This document shows, piece by piece, positions 44,660 through 52,636 of a stretch of DNA of 64,000 nt. Location of the stretch: positions 124,001 through 188,000 of the forward strand of contig NZ_JBNNWS010000005.1 of the NCBI RefSeq assembly GCF_050281185.1, written 5' to 3'. Made by a program: the position numbers and the translations under genes. Within the stretch, counting starts at the first letter, position 1. Every line of letters starts with the position of its first letter. Under the pieces are notes generated by a model. That model made no database searches. It worked only from the letters and a program-made list of their open reading frames with translations, and was not told the origin of the DNA. This DNA is from Heyndrickxia sp050281185. GTDB taxonomy: Bacteria; Bacillota; Bacilli; Bacillales; Bacillaceae_C.

Positions 44660-45278
44660 CAAGGCGCTTAATGCTTTCTTTATTTTCATTCATTACTACG
44701 TAGTTGTCGACATCCTGCTGGTAGTTAAAAATTTCTACTTCTAAGGGACTTGGTTCTTCATTAAAGCGTTTTTTAAAAATATGATTAAAATAGATAATCA
44801 TTCCTAACCCAAGTCCTAAAGAATATGGAATTTGAAGGATTAATGGCTTAGATTCATCGAATCCGGTAATCATTTTATATATCTTTTGATGAACCAGTCT
44901 CATACTTACATCCTCATGAAAATTCATAATTGCTAAGGCTGAACCTATAAAAAGCAAAATCCAAATAAGGAGAAAAAAAGGAATAGATAACTTCCTGTTT
45001 TTGTAGATGATTTCAATGATTGTTTGTGACGGACCAACTGTCTGAATATCCATCGCCCCAAATTTTTCCGTTATTAAATGTATTACCTTCATGATATCGA
45101 TGACAACAGAGGTTTTATCTGCCTTAGATACTTGATAAACAGGCATCTGCTTAAGACTTAACAAAATCTTTTCTGGAGCAATAATCTGTGCGATATCAGA
45201 AAGTTTAATTGTGCTATCCGGCTTTACTTCAACACGATGGCGAAGCCGCAAATAAATCAAACTCTCCATTTCCTTCAA
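44649..45278 (-). CDS. spoVAA: Stage V sporulation protein AA
   Basis: 209 residues: an N-terminal soluble part (about 1-90), two membrane segments (about 100-120 and 148-168) and a charged tail. Homologous to SpoVAA of B. subtilis (206 residues); its soluble domain is reported to bind lipid-like or ring-building motif partners. First gene of the spoVA operon with a good sigma-G promoter upstream; GAAGGAA precedes the ATG. Confidence 0.92.
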   Translation of the reverse strand: MKEMESLIYLRLRHRVEVKPDSTIKLSDIAQIIAPEKILLSLKQMPVYQVSKADKTSVVIDIMKVIHLITEKFGAMDIQTVGPSQTIIEIIYKNRKLSIPFFLLIWILLFIGSALAIMNFHEDVSMRLVHQKIYKMITGFDESKPLILQIPYSLGLGLGMIIYFNHIFKKRFNEEPSPLEVEIFNYQQDVDNYVVMNENKESIKRLDDH

Positions 45279-45306
45279 CCCCTAAAATTTTGTGTTTTGT
45301 AAATAG

Positions 45307-45336
45307 TAGTATGTGGAAATGAAGAAATTTCATACA
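45307..45336 (-). promoter_or_regulatory. Sigma-G promoter of the spoVA operon
   Basis: On the minus strand TGTATG, 17 bp, CATACTA. The -10 is a perfect sigma-G consensus (CATNNTA) and the spacing is right; start of the RNA would be near 45300, about 22 nt before spoVAA. spoVA is a forespore sigma-G operon in B. subtilis. Confidence 0.75.
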
Positions 45337-45363
45337 TTGTAATAAAATACAACTTTTCAGAAC

Positions 45364-45513
45364 AAAAGCGCAAGCGCCGCAGCTCTAGCGTACGGATTTC
45401 GTAGTCTTCGACTGAGATAAAGGAAACACGGTGAGGTAGTTCACGAGCCGATGTTGACTTATCGTAGGGAGGAGACGGAGAAATCCGCTAGCCGATAGGC
45501 GCTGGAGCTAGAC
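45364..45513. repeat. Palindromic intergenic repeat, copy 1 (150 bp)
   Basis: About 90% identical by eye to 55909-56053: both run from AAAAGCG(C/T)AAGCGCCGCAGC to GCGCTGGAGCTAGAC. Inside are CTAGCGTACGGATTTC and, on the other side, GAAATCCGCTAGC, giving a long imperfect hairpin, plus the small hairpin AGTCTTCGACT. G+C content is clearly above the neighbours. It lies between sigF and the spoVA promoter. Confidence 0.85.
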
Positions 45514-45584
45514 GTAAACCTCGATCTTCATAAACTTATTCACTGTGCGAGTATTTTATTATTTCCTATACGACTAGAAAACAA

Positions 45585-45619
45585 AAAGATCGCAGGGTCT
45601 ACATACCCATACGATCTTT
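45585..45619 (-). terminator. Terminator of the spoIIA operon
   Basis: Stem AAAGATCG/CGATCTTT with inner GGGT/ACCC. It spans the sigF stop codon and is followed by TTTTGT on the minus strand. Confidence 0.75.
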
Positions 45620-46357
45620 CATTTGCTCCAATATTTTTTTCTCTAACCGGGATACCTGTACTTGTGAAATGCCTAGTCGTTCTGCAACTTCAGATTGTGT
45701 TTGATCTTTATAATATCTAAGGTAAACAATCAATCTTTCACGATCATCCAGCCCTCTTATCGCTTCTTTTAAAGCAATATTATCAAACCATTTCTGTTCA
45801 TTTTGATCTGCAATTTGATCTAACAATGTGATAGGATCTCCATCATTTTCATAAACCGTTTCATGTATGGAAGATGGGGTTCTGCTTGCTTCTTGTGCCA
45901 TAATAACGTCTTCAGGTGAGATTTCAAGAAATTCTGCTATTTCATTTACCGTTGGAACACGTCCGTAACTCTTCGTTAATTCATCCTTCGCTTTGCGAAT
46001 TCGGTTTCCGATTTCTTTTAATGATCGACTTACCTTTACAGTGCCATCATCGCGTAAAAAGCGTTGAATTTCTCCAATAATCATTGGAACAGCATATGTT
46101 GAAAACTTTACATCATAAGATAAATCAAATTTATCAACCGATTTTAAAAGACCAATACAACCAATTTGAAATAAATCATCTGCTTCATAGCCACGATTTA
46201 AAAAGCGTTGAACTACTGACCAAACAAGGCGGATATTCTTTTCTACTATTTGATTTCTCGCCTCTTGATCACCTTCTTGACTTTTTCGTATCAAATCCTT
46301 GACCTCATGATCCTTTAAATAGACTTGAGTTTTCTCTTTCTTAAGATCCGCATCCAT
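45599..46357 (-). CDS. sigF: Forespore sigma factor SigF (SpoIIAC)
   Basis: 252-residue sigma-70 family factor: region 2 (GYEADDLFQIGCIGLLKSVDKFD, TYAVPMIIGEIQRFLRDDG), region 3, and region 4 (YYKDQTQSEVAERLGISQVQVSRLEKKIL). First compartment-specific sigma of the forespore, held by SpoIIAB. ATG 46357 lies 8 nt after AAGGAG; a GTG two codons earlier is too close to that site. Last gene of spoIIAA-spoIIAB-sigF. Confidence 0.97.
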   Translation of the reverse strand: MDADLKKEKTQVYLKDHEVKDLIRKSQEGDQEARNQIVEKNIRLVWSVVQRFLNRGYEADDLFQIGCIGLLKSVDKFDLSYDVKFSTYAVPMIIGEIQRFLRDDGTVKVSRSLKEIGNRIRKAKDELTKSYGRVPTVNEIAEFLEISPEDVIMAQEASRTPSSIHETVYENDGDPITLLDQIADQNEQKWFDNIALKEAIRGLDDRERLIVYLRYYKDQTQSEVAERLGISQVQVSRLEKKILEQMKDRMGM

Positions 46358-46369
46358 AGGCACGACTCC

Positions 46370-46810
46370 TTAATTACATAAGGCTTTATTGAATGCCAAA
46401 TGCTTTTTTAAACGAATGATGGTGCCTAAGCTAGGTTGAGATTCTACTTCTATTTCATCCATAAAATTTTCCATTATCGTAAATCCCATTCCTGAGCGTT
46501 CCAATTCTGGTTTGGTTGTAAAAAGCGGTTGTCTAGCTTCTTCAATGTCAGAGATTCCTACTCCTTCATCTCGAATAATTAATTCAACAACCCCATCCTC
46601 TATGGCAACGGATATGTAAACGCTGCCGGCAGGATTACCTTCATATCCATGAATAATAGAGTTCGTAACAGCTTCTGACACCACTGTCTTTATCTCAGTT
46701 AGCTCATCCATAGTCGGATCTAGCTGTGCAATAAATGCCGCAACAGTAACCCTTGCAAAGGATTCATTTTGACTAAGTGCAGAAAATTGCATTTGCATTT
46801 CATTTCTCAT
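46370..46810 (-). CDS. spoIIAB: Anti-sigma-F factor and kinase SpoIIAB
   Basis: 146 residues of the GHKL ATPase fold: N box EAVTNSIIHGY, G1 box DEGVGI, G2-like SGMGFTIM. Binds and inhibits sigma-F and phosphorylates SpoIIAA. Close to B. subtilis in length and sequence. Three bases separate it from spoIIAA. Confidence 0.97.
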   Translation of the reverse strand: MRNEMQMQFSALSQNESFARVTVAAFIAQLDPTMDELTEIKTVVSEAVTNSIIHGYEGNPAGSVYISVAIEDGVVELIIRDEGVGISDIEEARQPLFTTKPELERSGMGFTIMENFMDEIEVESQPSLGTIIRLKKHLAFNKALCN

Positions 46811-46813
46811 TGT

Positions 46814-47164
46814 CTACGCAACCCCCAATCTTTCAAGTGCAAACTGTTCTGATTCATCTAAACGAATTATTTTAAACAGACCAGACATCTCGAAAAGCCT
46901 TTTAACCGCAGGCGAGATTGCGCAAACAATCATTTCTCCATTTTTTTGTTTAATTTGCTTATATCTTCCTAAAACAACTCCAAGTCCAGAGCTGTCCATA
47001 AAGGATAATTGCCCCAAATTTAAGACCAAGTGGTTTATTTGGAACTTTTCTATTGCTTGTGATGCACTTTTACGTAGCGATTCTGCTGAATGGTGATCCA
47101 ACTCTCCTTTTAAACGAATACAAAGAACATCCTTTTTTACTTCTAAATCAATGGTCAGACTCAC
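46814..47164 (-). CDS. spoIIAA: Anti-anti-sigma factor SpoIIAA
   Basis: 116-residue STAS protein; the phosphorylated serine is Ser58 in MDSSG, the same position as in B. subtilis. Releases sigma-F when dephosphorylated by SpoIIE. Starts with GTG at 47164, with AAGGAGG 11 nt upstream. The operon promoter (47489-47518) is separated from it by a 272-bp repeat. Confidence 0.96.
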   Translation of the reverse strand: MSLTIDLEVKKDVLCIRLKGELDHHSAESLRKSASQAIEKFQINHLVLNLGQLSFMDSSGLGVVLGRYKQIKQKNGEMIVCAISPAVKRLFEMSGLFKIIRLDESEQFALERLGVA

Positions 47165-47199
47165 TATTTTTACAGCCTCCTTCTAGCTTTTTAATACGA

Positions 47200-47471
47200 G
47201 TTCAAAAAGGAGGACAAAAAGAGCCGAGAAATTCGAGGAAGCGCTAGAACTCGAGCACCGGAACGTATGAATTTAATACGTGAGGAGCGGAGCTGCAAGC
47301 TGACTTCAAAAGGTGGAAGTGCCTCGATCAGCCCCGACAAGCAAATGTTCTCTAACCTATGAAGTCCGTTCTTTGACTTCATAGGTTAGAGGTTATTTGA
47401 CCTCGAGGGGCTAAGCACTGGAACCAGATTAAGAAAAAATTCGACAGCTATTTTTCCCGGACTTTTTGAAC
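47200..47471. repeat. 272-bp palindromic repeat element in the spoIIA leader
   Basis: Bounded by inverted GTTCAAAAAG (47200-47209) and CTTTTTGAAC (47462-47471). The centre is a perfect 17-bp inverted repeat (CTCTAACCTATGAAGTC, 47350-47366, with its complement at 47375-47391, 8-nt loop) that extends outward through CAAAT/ATTTG, AGCCCC/GGGGCT and AGTGC/GCACT blocks. A small CGTAT/ATACG hairpin lies at 47264-47280. There is no transposase gene, so it is either a non-autonomous element or an intergenic repeat. A frame at 47191-47382 inside it is not a gene. Confidence 0.8.
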
Positions 47472-47488
47472 AACCTCTTATAGTGAGT

Positions 47489-47518
47489 CAATTCGATTTT
47501 TATTCCTAAATCTCCTGC
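47489..47518 (-). promoter_or_regulatory. Sigma-H promoter of the spoIIA operon
   Basis: On the minus strand GCAGGAGAT, 12 bp, ATCGAATTG, fitting the sigma-H pattern RNAGGAWWW-N11/12-RNNGAATWW with about two mismatches. spoIIA is a sigma-H (and Spo0A) operon in B. subtilis. It lies upstream of the repeat, so the RNA leader would be about 315 nt. Confidence 0.7.
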
Positions 47519-47605
47519 TGCATGACAAAAGTAGAAGAATATCGTCACAATTAGTACTTCTTCGACTTTAAATACTGAAAAATCGAGCTAAGTATGATGA
47601 GACTT

Positions 47606-48769
47606 TTACTTTGTTTTAGTAAACATTCCGAATGAACGTTTAAATAGTTTCCACCAGCTTGCTTGCTTAACATCTTGACTTGACACTAACTTTGATTCGA
47701 CGATTACTTTCCCATCCTTTTTGACGGTTAATTTGCCAATTTCATCCCCTTTTTTAATAGGTGCTTTTAAATTTTCTTTTAGTTTAACGGATTTTTTTAG
47801 GTGCTCTATTTTTTCGCCCTTTTTTGTTAAAACTGAAATTGACTCGTTTGTTAACGCATTAATTTGCTTGGTATCACCTTTGCTCACCTTAACAATACCT
47901 AGAGATTGCCCCTTCTTATATAAAGGATGTGTTACATATTGGGCAAAAGCATAATCAAGCATTTTAGATACTTGTGCATTTCTAACTTTTGTAGAAGGTG
48001 CTCCAAATACAACAGCGATAACTCGCATACCGTTTTTCTTAGCTGTTGCGGTTAAACAAAATTTTGCTTCACTTGTAAAACCTGTTTTAAGACCATCTAC
48101 TCCTGGATAAAACTTTACAAGCTTGTTCGTATTAACAAGCCAAAACTTTTTATCGGTATTTTCTCGTAAATAGGACTCGTATGTACCTGTGAATTTAGTA
48201 ATTTCTTCATGTCTTAATAATTCCTTTGCCATTATGGCCATGTCGTATGCAGAACTGTAATGGTCATTTTCAGGCAATCCCGTTACATTTTGAAACTTCG
48301 TATCTTTTAATCCAAGGTCACTTACTTTTTTATTCATCATCTTTACAAACTCTTCTTCACTTCCAGCTATTTTTTCAGCCATAGCAACAGAAGCATCATT
48401 AGCTGAACCGATGGCTATTCCTCTTAGCATCTCCTCTGTTGTCATTTCTTCTCCAGGTTCAAGAAATATCTGCGACCCACCCATAGATGCTGCATATTCA
48501 CTCGTACGAACCTTTTCATTTAGTGCGATCTTTTTTTGTTCGATTGCTTCCATAATTAGTATCATGGTCATAATCTTTGTCATTGATGCGGGTGGTAGTT
48601 TTTCATGACTATTTTTATCGTATAAAATTTCTCCCGTATCACGTTCAATTAAAATTGCTGATTTCGAATCACTTGCTAATTCGGTCTTGGTTTCAGCAGC
48701 AAACACAGGTGATGATATGAGCATTGTCAATAAAAATATACTTATTATCATACTTAGTCCTTTTTTCAT
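47606..48769 (-). CDS. dacF: Forespore D-alanyl-D-alanine carboxypeptidase DacF
   Basis: Serine PBP carboxypeptidase: signal peptide (residues 1-25), Ser62-M-T-Lys65 active site, SAN motif (GSANDAS) and KTG (GLKTGFTSEA). 387 residues against 389 in B. subtilis. ATG 48769 follows GGAGGGG. In the minus strand at 48793-48799 CATTCTA matches a sigma-G -10, though the -35 is weak. Upstream of the spoIIA operon, with which it is partly co-transcribed in B. subtilis. Confidence 0.94.
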   Translation of the reverse strand: MKKGLSMIISIFLLTMLISSPVFAAETKTELASDSKSAILIERDTGEILYDKNSHEKLPPASMTKIMTMILIMEAIEQKKIALNEKVRTSEYAASMGGSQIFLEPGEEMTTEEMLRGIAIGSANDASVAMAEKIAGSEEEFVKMMNKKVSDLGLKDTKFQNVTGLPENDHYSSAYDMAIMAKELLRHEEITKFTGTYESYLRENTDKKFWLVNTNKLVKFYPGVDGLKTGFTSEAKFCLTATAKKNGMRVIAVVFGAPSTKVRNAQVSKMLDYAFAQYVTHPLYKKGQSLGIVKVSKGDTKQINALTNESISVLTKKGEKIEHLKKSVKLKENLKAPIKKGDEIGKLTVKKDGKVIVESKLVSSQDVKQASWWKLFKRSFGMFTKTK

Positions 48770-48830
48770 CTTGACCCCTCCATCGTTTTTCATAGAATGT
48801 GGATTAGATTTGAAACTTTAGACATAGAAT

Positions 48831-48855
48831 GAAATCGGCCTTAATTGCCGATTTC
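48831..48855. terminator. AAATCGGC hairpin upstream of dacF
   Basis: 9-bp perfect stem GAAATCGGC/GCCGATTTC, 7-nt loop, third member of the set with 19455-19486 and 37295-37320. It sits between the pdp terminator and the dacF start. Confidence 0.5.
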
Positions 48856-48948
48856 TCCTATCTAACTTCTAACCTTCAAAAACATACATAGCACCATTTT
48901 TTCCAATCACATCTTTTTTATACAAGCATTTCCTTATACCCATTAAAA

Positions 48949-48976
48949 AAAGCCGTTGATTTTCATCAACAGCTTT
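48949..48976 (-). terminator. Terminator of pdp
   Basis: Stem AAAGC-C-GTTGAT / ATCAAC-A-GCTTT with one mismatch and a 4-nt loop, followed on the minus strand by TTTTTAATG. 25 bp past the pdp stop. Confidence 0.75.
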
Positions 48977-49001
48977 AAGATACAAATTTATTAAAAATTT
49001 T

Positions 49002-50303
49002 TCATACAATCTCTTCATGAATCAAGATTGGAGATTTTACCTTTTGTTGTGAGATTTTAATATTATCGTAAAGCTTCTGCTTTACGTCTTCAATTTGTTC
49101 TTGATTAGAATAAATTGTTAATAGAGACTCACCTTTCTTTACTTGATCCCCTATTTTTTTCTTCAAAACTATTCCTACTGCTAGATCAATAATTGATTCT
49201 TTCGTAGCACGTCCAGCACCTAACATCATTGCAGCAGTTCCAATTTCATCTGCTACGATTTCTGAAATATACCCGTCTACTAAAGATTCCAATTCAATTT
49301 TATACTTTGCTTGTGGCAATTTAGAAGGGTCGTCAACTACTTCAGGATCCCCGCCTTGCGACTGTAAAAATATTTTAAAGGATTCCAAAGCTTTACCATT
49401 TGAAATTACTTCTGCAAGTTTCTCACGTGCCTCTTTTAATGAAGTTGCTTTTCCTGCTAAAAAGACCATATGGCTTCCTAGGGTTAAACATAATTCTGTT
49501 AAATCTTCCGGACCTTCGCCACGTAATGTATCAATAGCTTCTTTTACCTCTAGTGCATTCCCAATGGCAAACCCAAGCGGCTGACTCATATCTGATATAA
49601 CAGCCATCGTTTTTCTACCGACATTATTCCCGATGTTCACCATCGCTCTCGCTAATTCACGTGAATCATCAATCGTTTTCATAAATGCTCCTGCACCTGT
49701 TTTCACATCAAGACATATCGCATCTGCACCTGCAGCAATTTTTTTACTCATGATTGAGCTTGCAATTAATGGAATACTATTAACAGTACCTGTTACATCC
49801 CTTAAAGCATATAGCTTTTTATCTGCAGGAGTTAAATTTCCACTCTGTCCAATGACAGCAATTTTATTTTCATTAACTAAACGAATAAATTCGTCATTTT
49901 CAATTTCTACATGAAAGCCGCTAACAGCTTCAAGTTTATCGATTGTTCCGCCTGTATGTCCTAGTCCACGTCCACTCATTTTTGCTACTGGTACACCTAA
50001 TGCAGCTACTAATGGACCGAGAACTAATGTAGTTGTATCACCAACTCCGCCTGTGGAATGTTTATCAACTTTTATTCCTTCAATTGCAGATAGATCAATC
50101 GTGTCTCCCGAATTTACCATAGCCATTGTTAAGTCTGCTCGTTCACGCTCATTCATTCCTTGAAAATAAATAGCCATTGTTAGCGCGCTCATTTGATAAT
50201 CAGGAATGGAATTATTCGTGTATCCTTCTATGATAAATTGTATCTCTTCTGTTGATAATTCGTGTCCATCACGTTTCTTCTCTATCAAGTCAACCATTCT
50301 CAT
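49002..50303 (-). CDS. pdp: Pyrimidine-nucleoside phosphorylase
   Basis: 433-residue thymidine/uridine phosphorylase. Signature SGRGLGHTGGTIDKLE and phosphate-binding KHSTGGVGD are present, with a C-terminal biotinyl-like domain. Splits pyrimidine nucleosides to base and (deoxy)ribose 1-phosphate. Its start overlaps the pupG stop by 4 bp; drm-pupG-pdp is the nucleoside catabolic operon known from B. subtilis. Confidence 0.96.
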   Translation of the reverse strand: MRMVDLIEKKRDGHELSTEEIQFIIEGYTNNSIPDYQMSALTMAIYFQGMNERERADLTMAMVNSGDTIDLSAIEGIKVDKHSTGGVGDTTTLVLGPLVAALGVPVAKMSGRGLGHTGGTIDKLEAVSGFHVEIENDEFIRLVNENKIAVIGQSGNLTPADKKLYALRDVTGTVNSIPLIASSIMSKKIAAGADAICLDVKTGAGAFMKTIDDSRELARAMVNIGNNVGRKTMAVISDMSQPLGFAIGNALEVKEAIDTLRGEGPEDLTELCLTLGSHMVFLAGKATSLKEAREKLAEVISNGKALESFKIFLQSQGGDPEVVDDPSKLPQAKYKIELESLVDGYISEIVADEIGTAAMMLGAGRATKESIIDLAVGIVLKKKIGDQVKKGESLLTIYSNQEQIEDVKQKLYDNIKISQQKVKSPILIHEEIV

Positions 50304-51133
50304 ATGTTTTCACCAACTTCAATTTTATTTACTATTGCTTTTATAAACTTTAAGAAATCGGCACGAACTTTTTCTGTTGTTTCAATAACTTCATCATGCG
50401 TTAATGGCTGGTCCAAAATCCCTGATGCCATATTTGAAATACAGGATATACCTAATACTTTTAATCCTGCATGTCTAGCTACAATAACTTCTGGAACAGT
50501 AGACATACCAACAGCATCCCCGCCAAATGCCCGAATCATTCGAACTTCTGCTGGTGTTTCATATGTAGGGCCACTATTGCCTACATATATACCTTCTTGA
50601 ATTCGAATATTGAGATCTTCTGCTACTTTTCTTGCAAGGAATCGTAATTCTTTATTATACGGTTCTGACATATCCGGGAACCTTGCACCAAGCCTAGAAT
50701 CATTTGGACCAATAAGTGGATTATTCCCCATATTATTAATATGATCCGAAATGATCATTAAATCTCCTGCAGTAAAATCTTCATTCACTCCACCTGCTGC
50801 ATTTGTTACAACTAATACTTCAACACCTAGCTCTTTCATTACTCTAACAGGGAAAGTTACTTGATCGAATGGGTAACCTTCATAGTAGTGAAATCTCCCT
50901 TGCATTGCTACAACTTCTTTTCCGCTAAGCATTCCAAAAACGAGTTGTCCTGCATGGCCTTCAACGGTGGATACAGGAAAATTAGGAATATCTTCATAAC
51001 GAATCTTTACCTCATTTTCAATTTCATCCGCTAGAACCCCTAAACCTGATCCTAAAATAAGACCGATTCTAGGTCTTTTTGTATATTTTTCTTTTAAAAA
51101 TTCAGCTGCGTGCACAATTTCTTTATAATCCAC
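50300..51133 (-). CDS. pupG: Purine-nucleoside phosphorylase
   Basis: 277-residue trimeric-type PNP (guanosine/inosine). Motifs GSGLG (phosphate), VEGHAGQLVFG, GRFHYYEGY and VTNAAGG are conserved. It releases ribose 1-phosphate for Drm. GAGGAGC before the ATG. Middle gene of drm-pupG-pdp. Confidence 0.95.
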   Translation of the reverse strand: MDYKEIVHAAEFLKEKYTKRPRIGLILGSGLGVLADEIENEVKIRYEDIPNFPVSTVEGHAGQLVFGMLSGKEVVAMQGRFHYYEGYPFDQVTFPVRVMKELGVEVLVVTNAAGGVNEDFTAGDLMIISDHINNMGNNPLIGPNDSRLGARFPDMSEPYNKELRFLARKVAEDLNIRIQEGIYVGNSGPTYETPAEVRMIRAFGGDAVGMSTVPEVIVARHAGLKVLGISCISNMASGILDQPLTHDEVIETTEKVRADFLKFIKAIVNKIEVGENI

Positions 51134-51146
51134 CCTTGCTCCTCCT

Positions 51147-52334
51147 CTAACCTTGTAAATCCTTTAAAAAGCTAGTACCGTATTCAGGCATTTTTACATT
51201 AAAATTATCTGCCACTGTTGCACCAATATCCGCAAACGTTTTTCGAATTGGAAGTTCCTTGCCACCATTAAAACGTTTTGAATAAATTAATAGAGGTACA
51301 TATTCACGTGTATGATCTGTACCATGGTGAATCGGATCATTTCCGTGATCTGCAGTAATAATTAATAGATCATCTTCTGTCATTTTTTCAAATACTTTTG
51401 GCAAGCGTAAATCGTATTCCTCTAACGCTTTCCCATAACCAATTGGATCTCTTCGATGACCATATAATGCATCAAAATCAACTAAATTAATAAAGCTTAA
51501 GCCTGTAAATTCTTTATCAAAGGTTTGAATGAATTTATCCATTCCATCCATATTAGATTTTGTACGGATCGCTTCTGTTACACCTTCGCCATCATAAATA
51601 TCTGAAATCTTACCTAAAGCGATTACATCAAACCCGCTATCCTTCAATTCATTCATCACTGTACGATCAAATGGCTTTAGTGCATAATCATGTCTGTTTG
51701 GTGTTCTTGTAAAATGACCCGGTTCACCAATAAATGGACGTGCAATTACTCGTCCAACCATATATTTCTCATCTAAGGTTAACTCCCTGGCAATTTCACA
51801 TATTTTATACAACTCTTCAAGCGGAACAATTTCTTCGTGGGCAGCAATTTGCAATACTGAATCGGCAGATGTATAAACAATTAATGCTCCTGTTTCCATA
51901 TGTTCTTTTCCAAGTTCATCTAAAATAACTGTTCCACTTGCAGGTTTGTTTCCGATTATCTTTCGGCCCGATTTTTTTTCCAATTCAGAAATTAGTTCCT
52001 CTGGAAATCCTTCAGGAAACACTTGGAATGGTGTTTCGATATTCAAACCCATTATTTCCCAATGACCTGTCATTGTATCCTTCCCATTGGATGCTTCTTG
52101 CATTTTTGTATAATAAGCAAGAGGTGTGTCTGCTTTATCCACCCCTTTAATTTCTCGAATATTTGAAAGGCCGAGTTTCGCCATATTCGGCATACGAAGA
52201 CCAACCATTTTTTCGGCAATATGTCCGAATGTATCTGCACCTTTATCATTAAACTTTTCAGCGTCTGGTGCTTCTCCAATACCAACTGAATCCATAACAA
52301 TTAAATGAATTCGTTTATATGTATAATTACTCAA
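51147..52334 (-). CDS. drm: Phosphopentomutase
   Basis: Converts (deoxy)ribose 1-phosphate to the 5-phosphate, after the phosphorylases. Alkaline phosphatase superfamily metal motifs: VMDSVGIGEAPD, TADHGND and HTREYVPLL, with the phosphorylated Thr in GKDTMTGHWE. I chose TTG at 52334 (MSNYTYKRIHL): AAGGGA lies 9 nt upstream and homologues start at this residue (395 against 394 residues). An in-frame ATG at 52352 would place the SD inside the gene. Confidence 0.93.
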   Translation of the reverse strand: MSNYTYKRIHLIVMDSVGIGEAPDAEKFNDKGADTFGHIAEKMVGLRMPNMAKLGLSNIREIKGVDKADTPLAYYTKMQEASNGKDTMTGHWEIMGLNIETPFQVFPEGFPEELISELEKKSGRKIIGNKPASGTVILDELGKEHMETGALIVYTSADSVLQIAAHEEIVPLEELYKICEIARELTLDEKYMVGRVIARPFIGEPGHFTRTPNRHDYALKPFDRTVMNELKDSGFDVIALGKISDIYDGEGVTEAIRTKSNMDGMDKFIQTFDKEFTGLSFINLVDFDALYGHRRDPIGYGKALEEYDLRLPKVFEKMTEDDLLIITADHGNDPIHHGTDHTREYVPLLIYSKRFNGGKELPIRKTFADIGATVADNFNVKMPEYGTSFLKDLQG

Positions 52335-52586
52335 TTTTTTCATTCCCTTCATGAAATTTACATTGTTTTTTATACTCCAAGCATATCATACCCTTTACAA
52401 TTTAAGTTAAACAGATAGGTAATACCTTTTACCTTCAATTTCACATAGAATAATAGATTTTTTTATTTAATAAAGGTATGAGGTCTGACAACATTATTTT
52501 ATCAAAGAATTAGCCTTAATCACAACTGAAAGTGGGTTACTATTTATTTACTTTTACACTAACATGAATATACTTTCTCCAATAAT
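52335..52586. other. Intergenic stretch drm-xerD
   Basis: Together with the xerD terminator this is about 300 bases without a gene. AT-rich; no repeat or RNA motif is recognised. It must contain the drm operon promoter, which I cannot fix by eye. Confidence 0.4.
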
Positions 52587-52624
52587 TAACACCGCTATCT
52601 CAATAAACATGAATAGCGGTGTTA
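52587..52624 (-). terminator. Terminator of xerD
   Basis: 12-bp perfect stem TAACACCGCTAT/ATAGCGGTGTTA with a 14-nt loop just past the xerD stop. Confidence 0.8.
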
Positions 52625-52636
52625 TCTATTAATCTA

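Noticed and set aside
47191..47382. 63-residue frame within the repeat near spoIIAA
   Set aside because: Entirely inside the palindromic element; no ribosome site; composition follows the inverted repeat.
50262..50600. Long plus-strand frames antisense to pupG, pdp, lysA and gpsA
   Set aside because: Antisense shadows of well conserved genes, with no ribosome sites or family matches.
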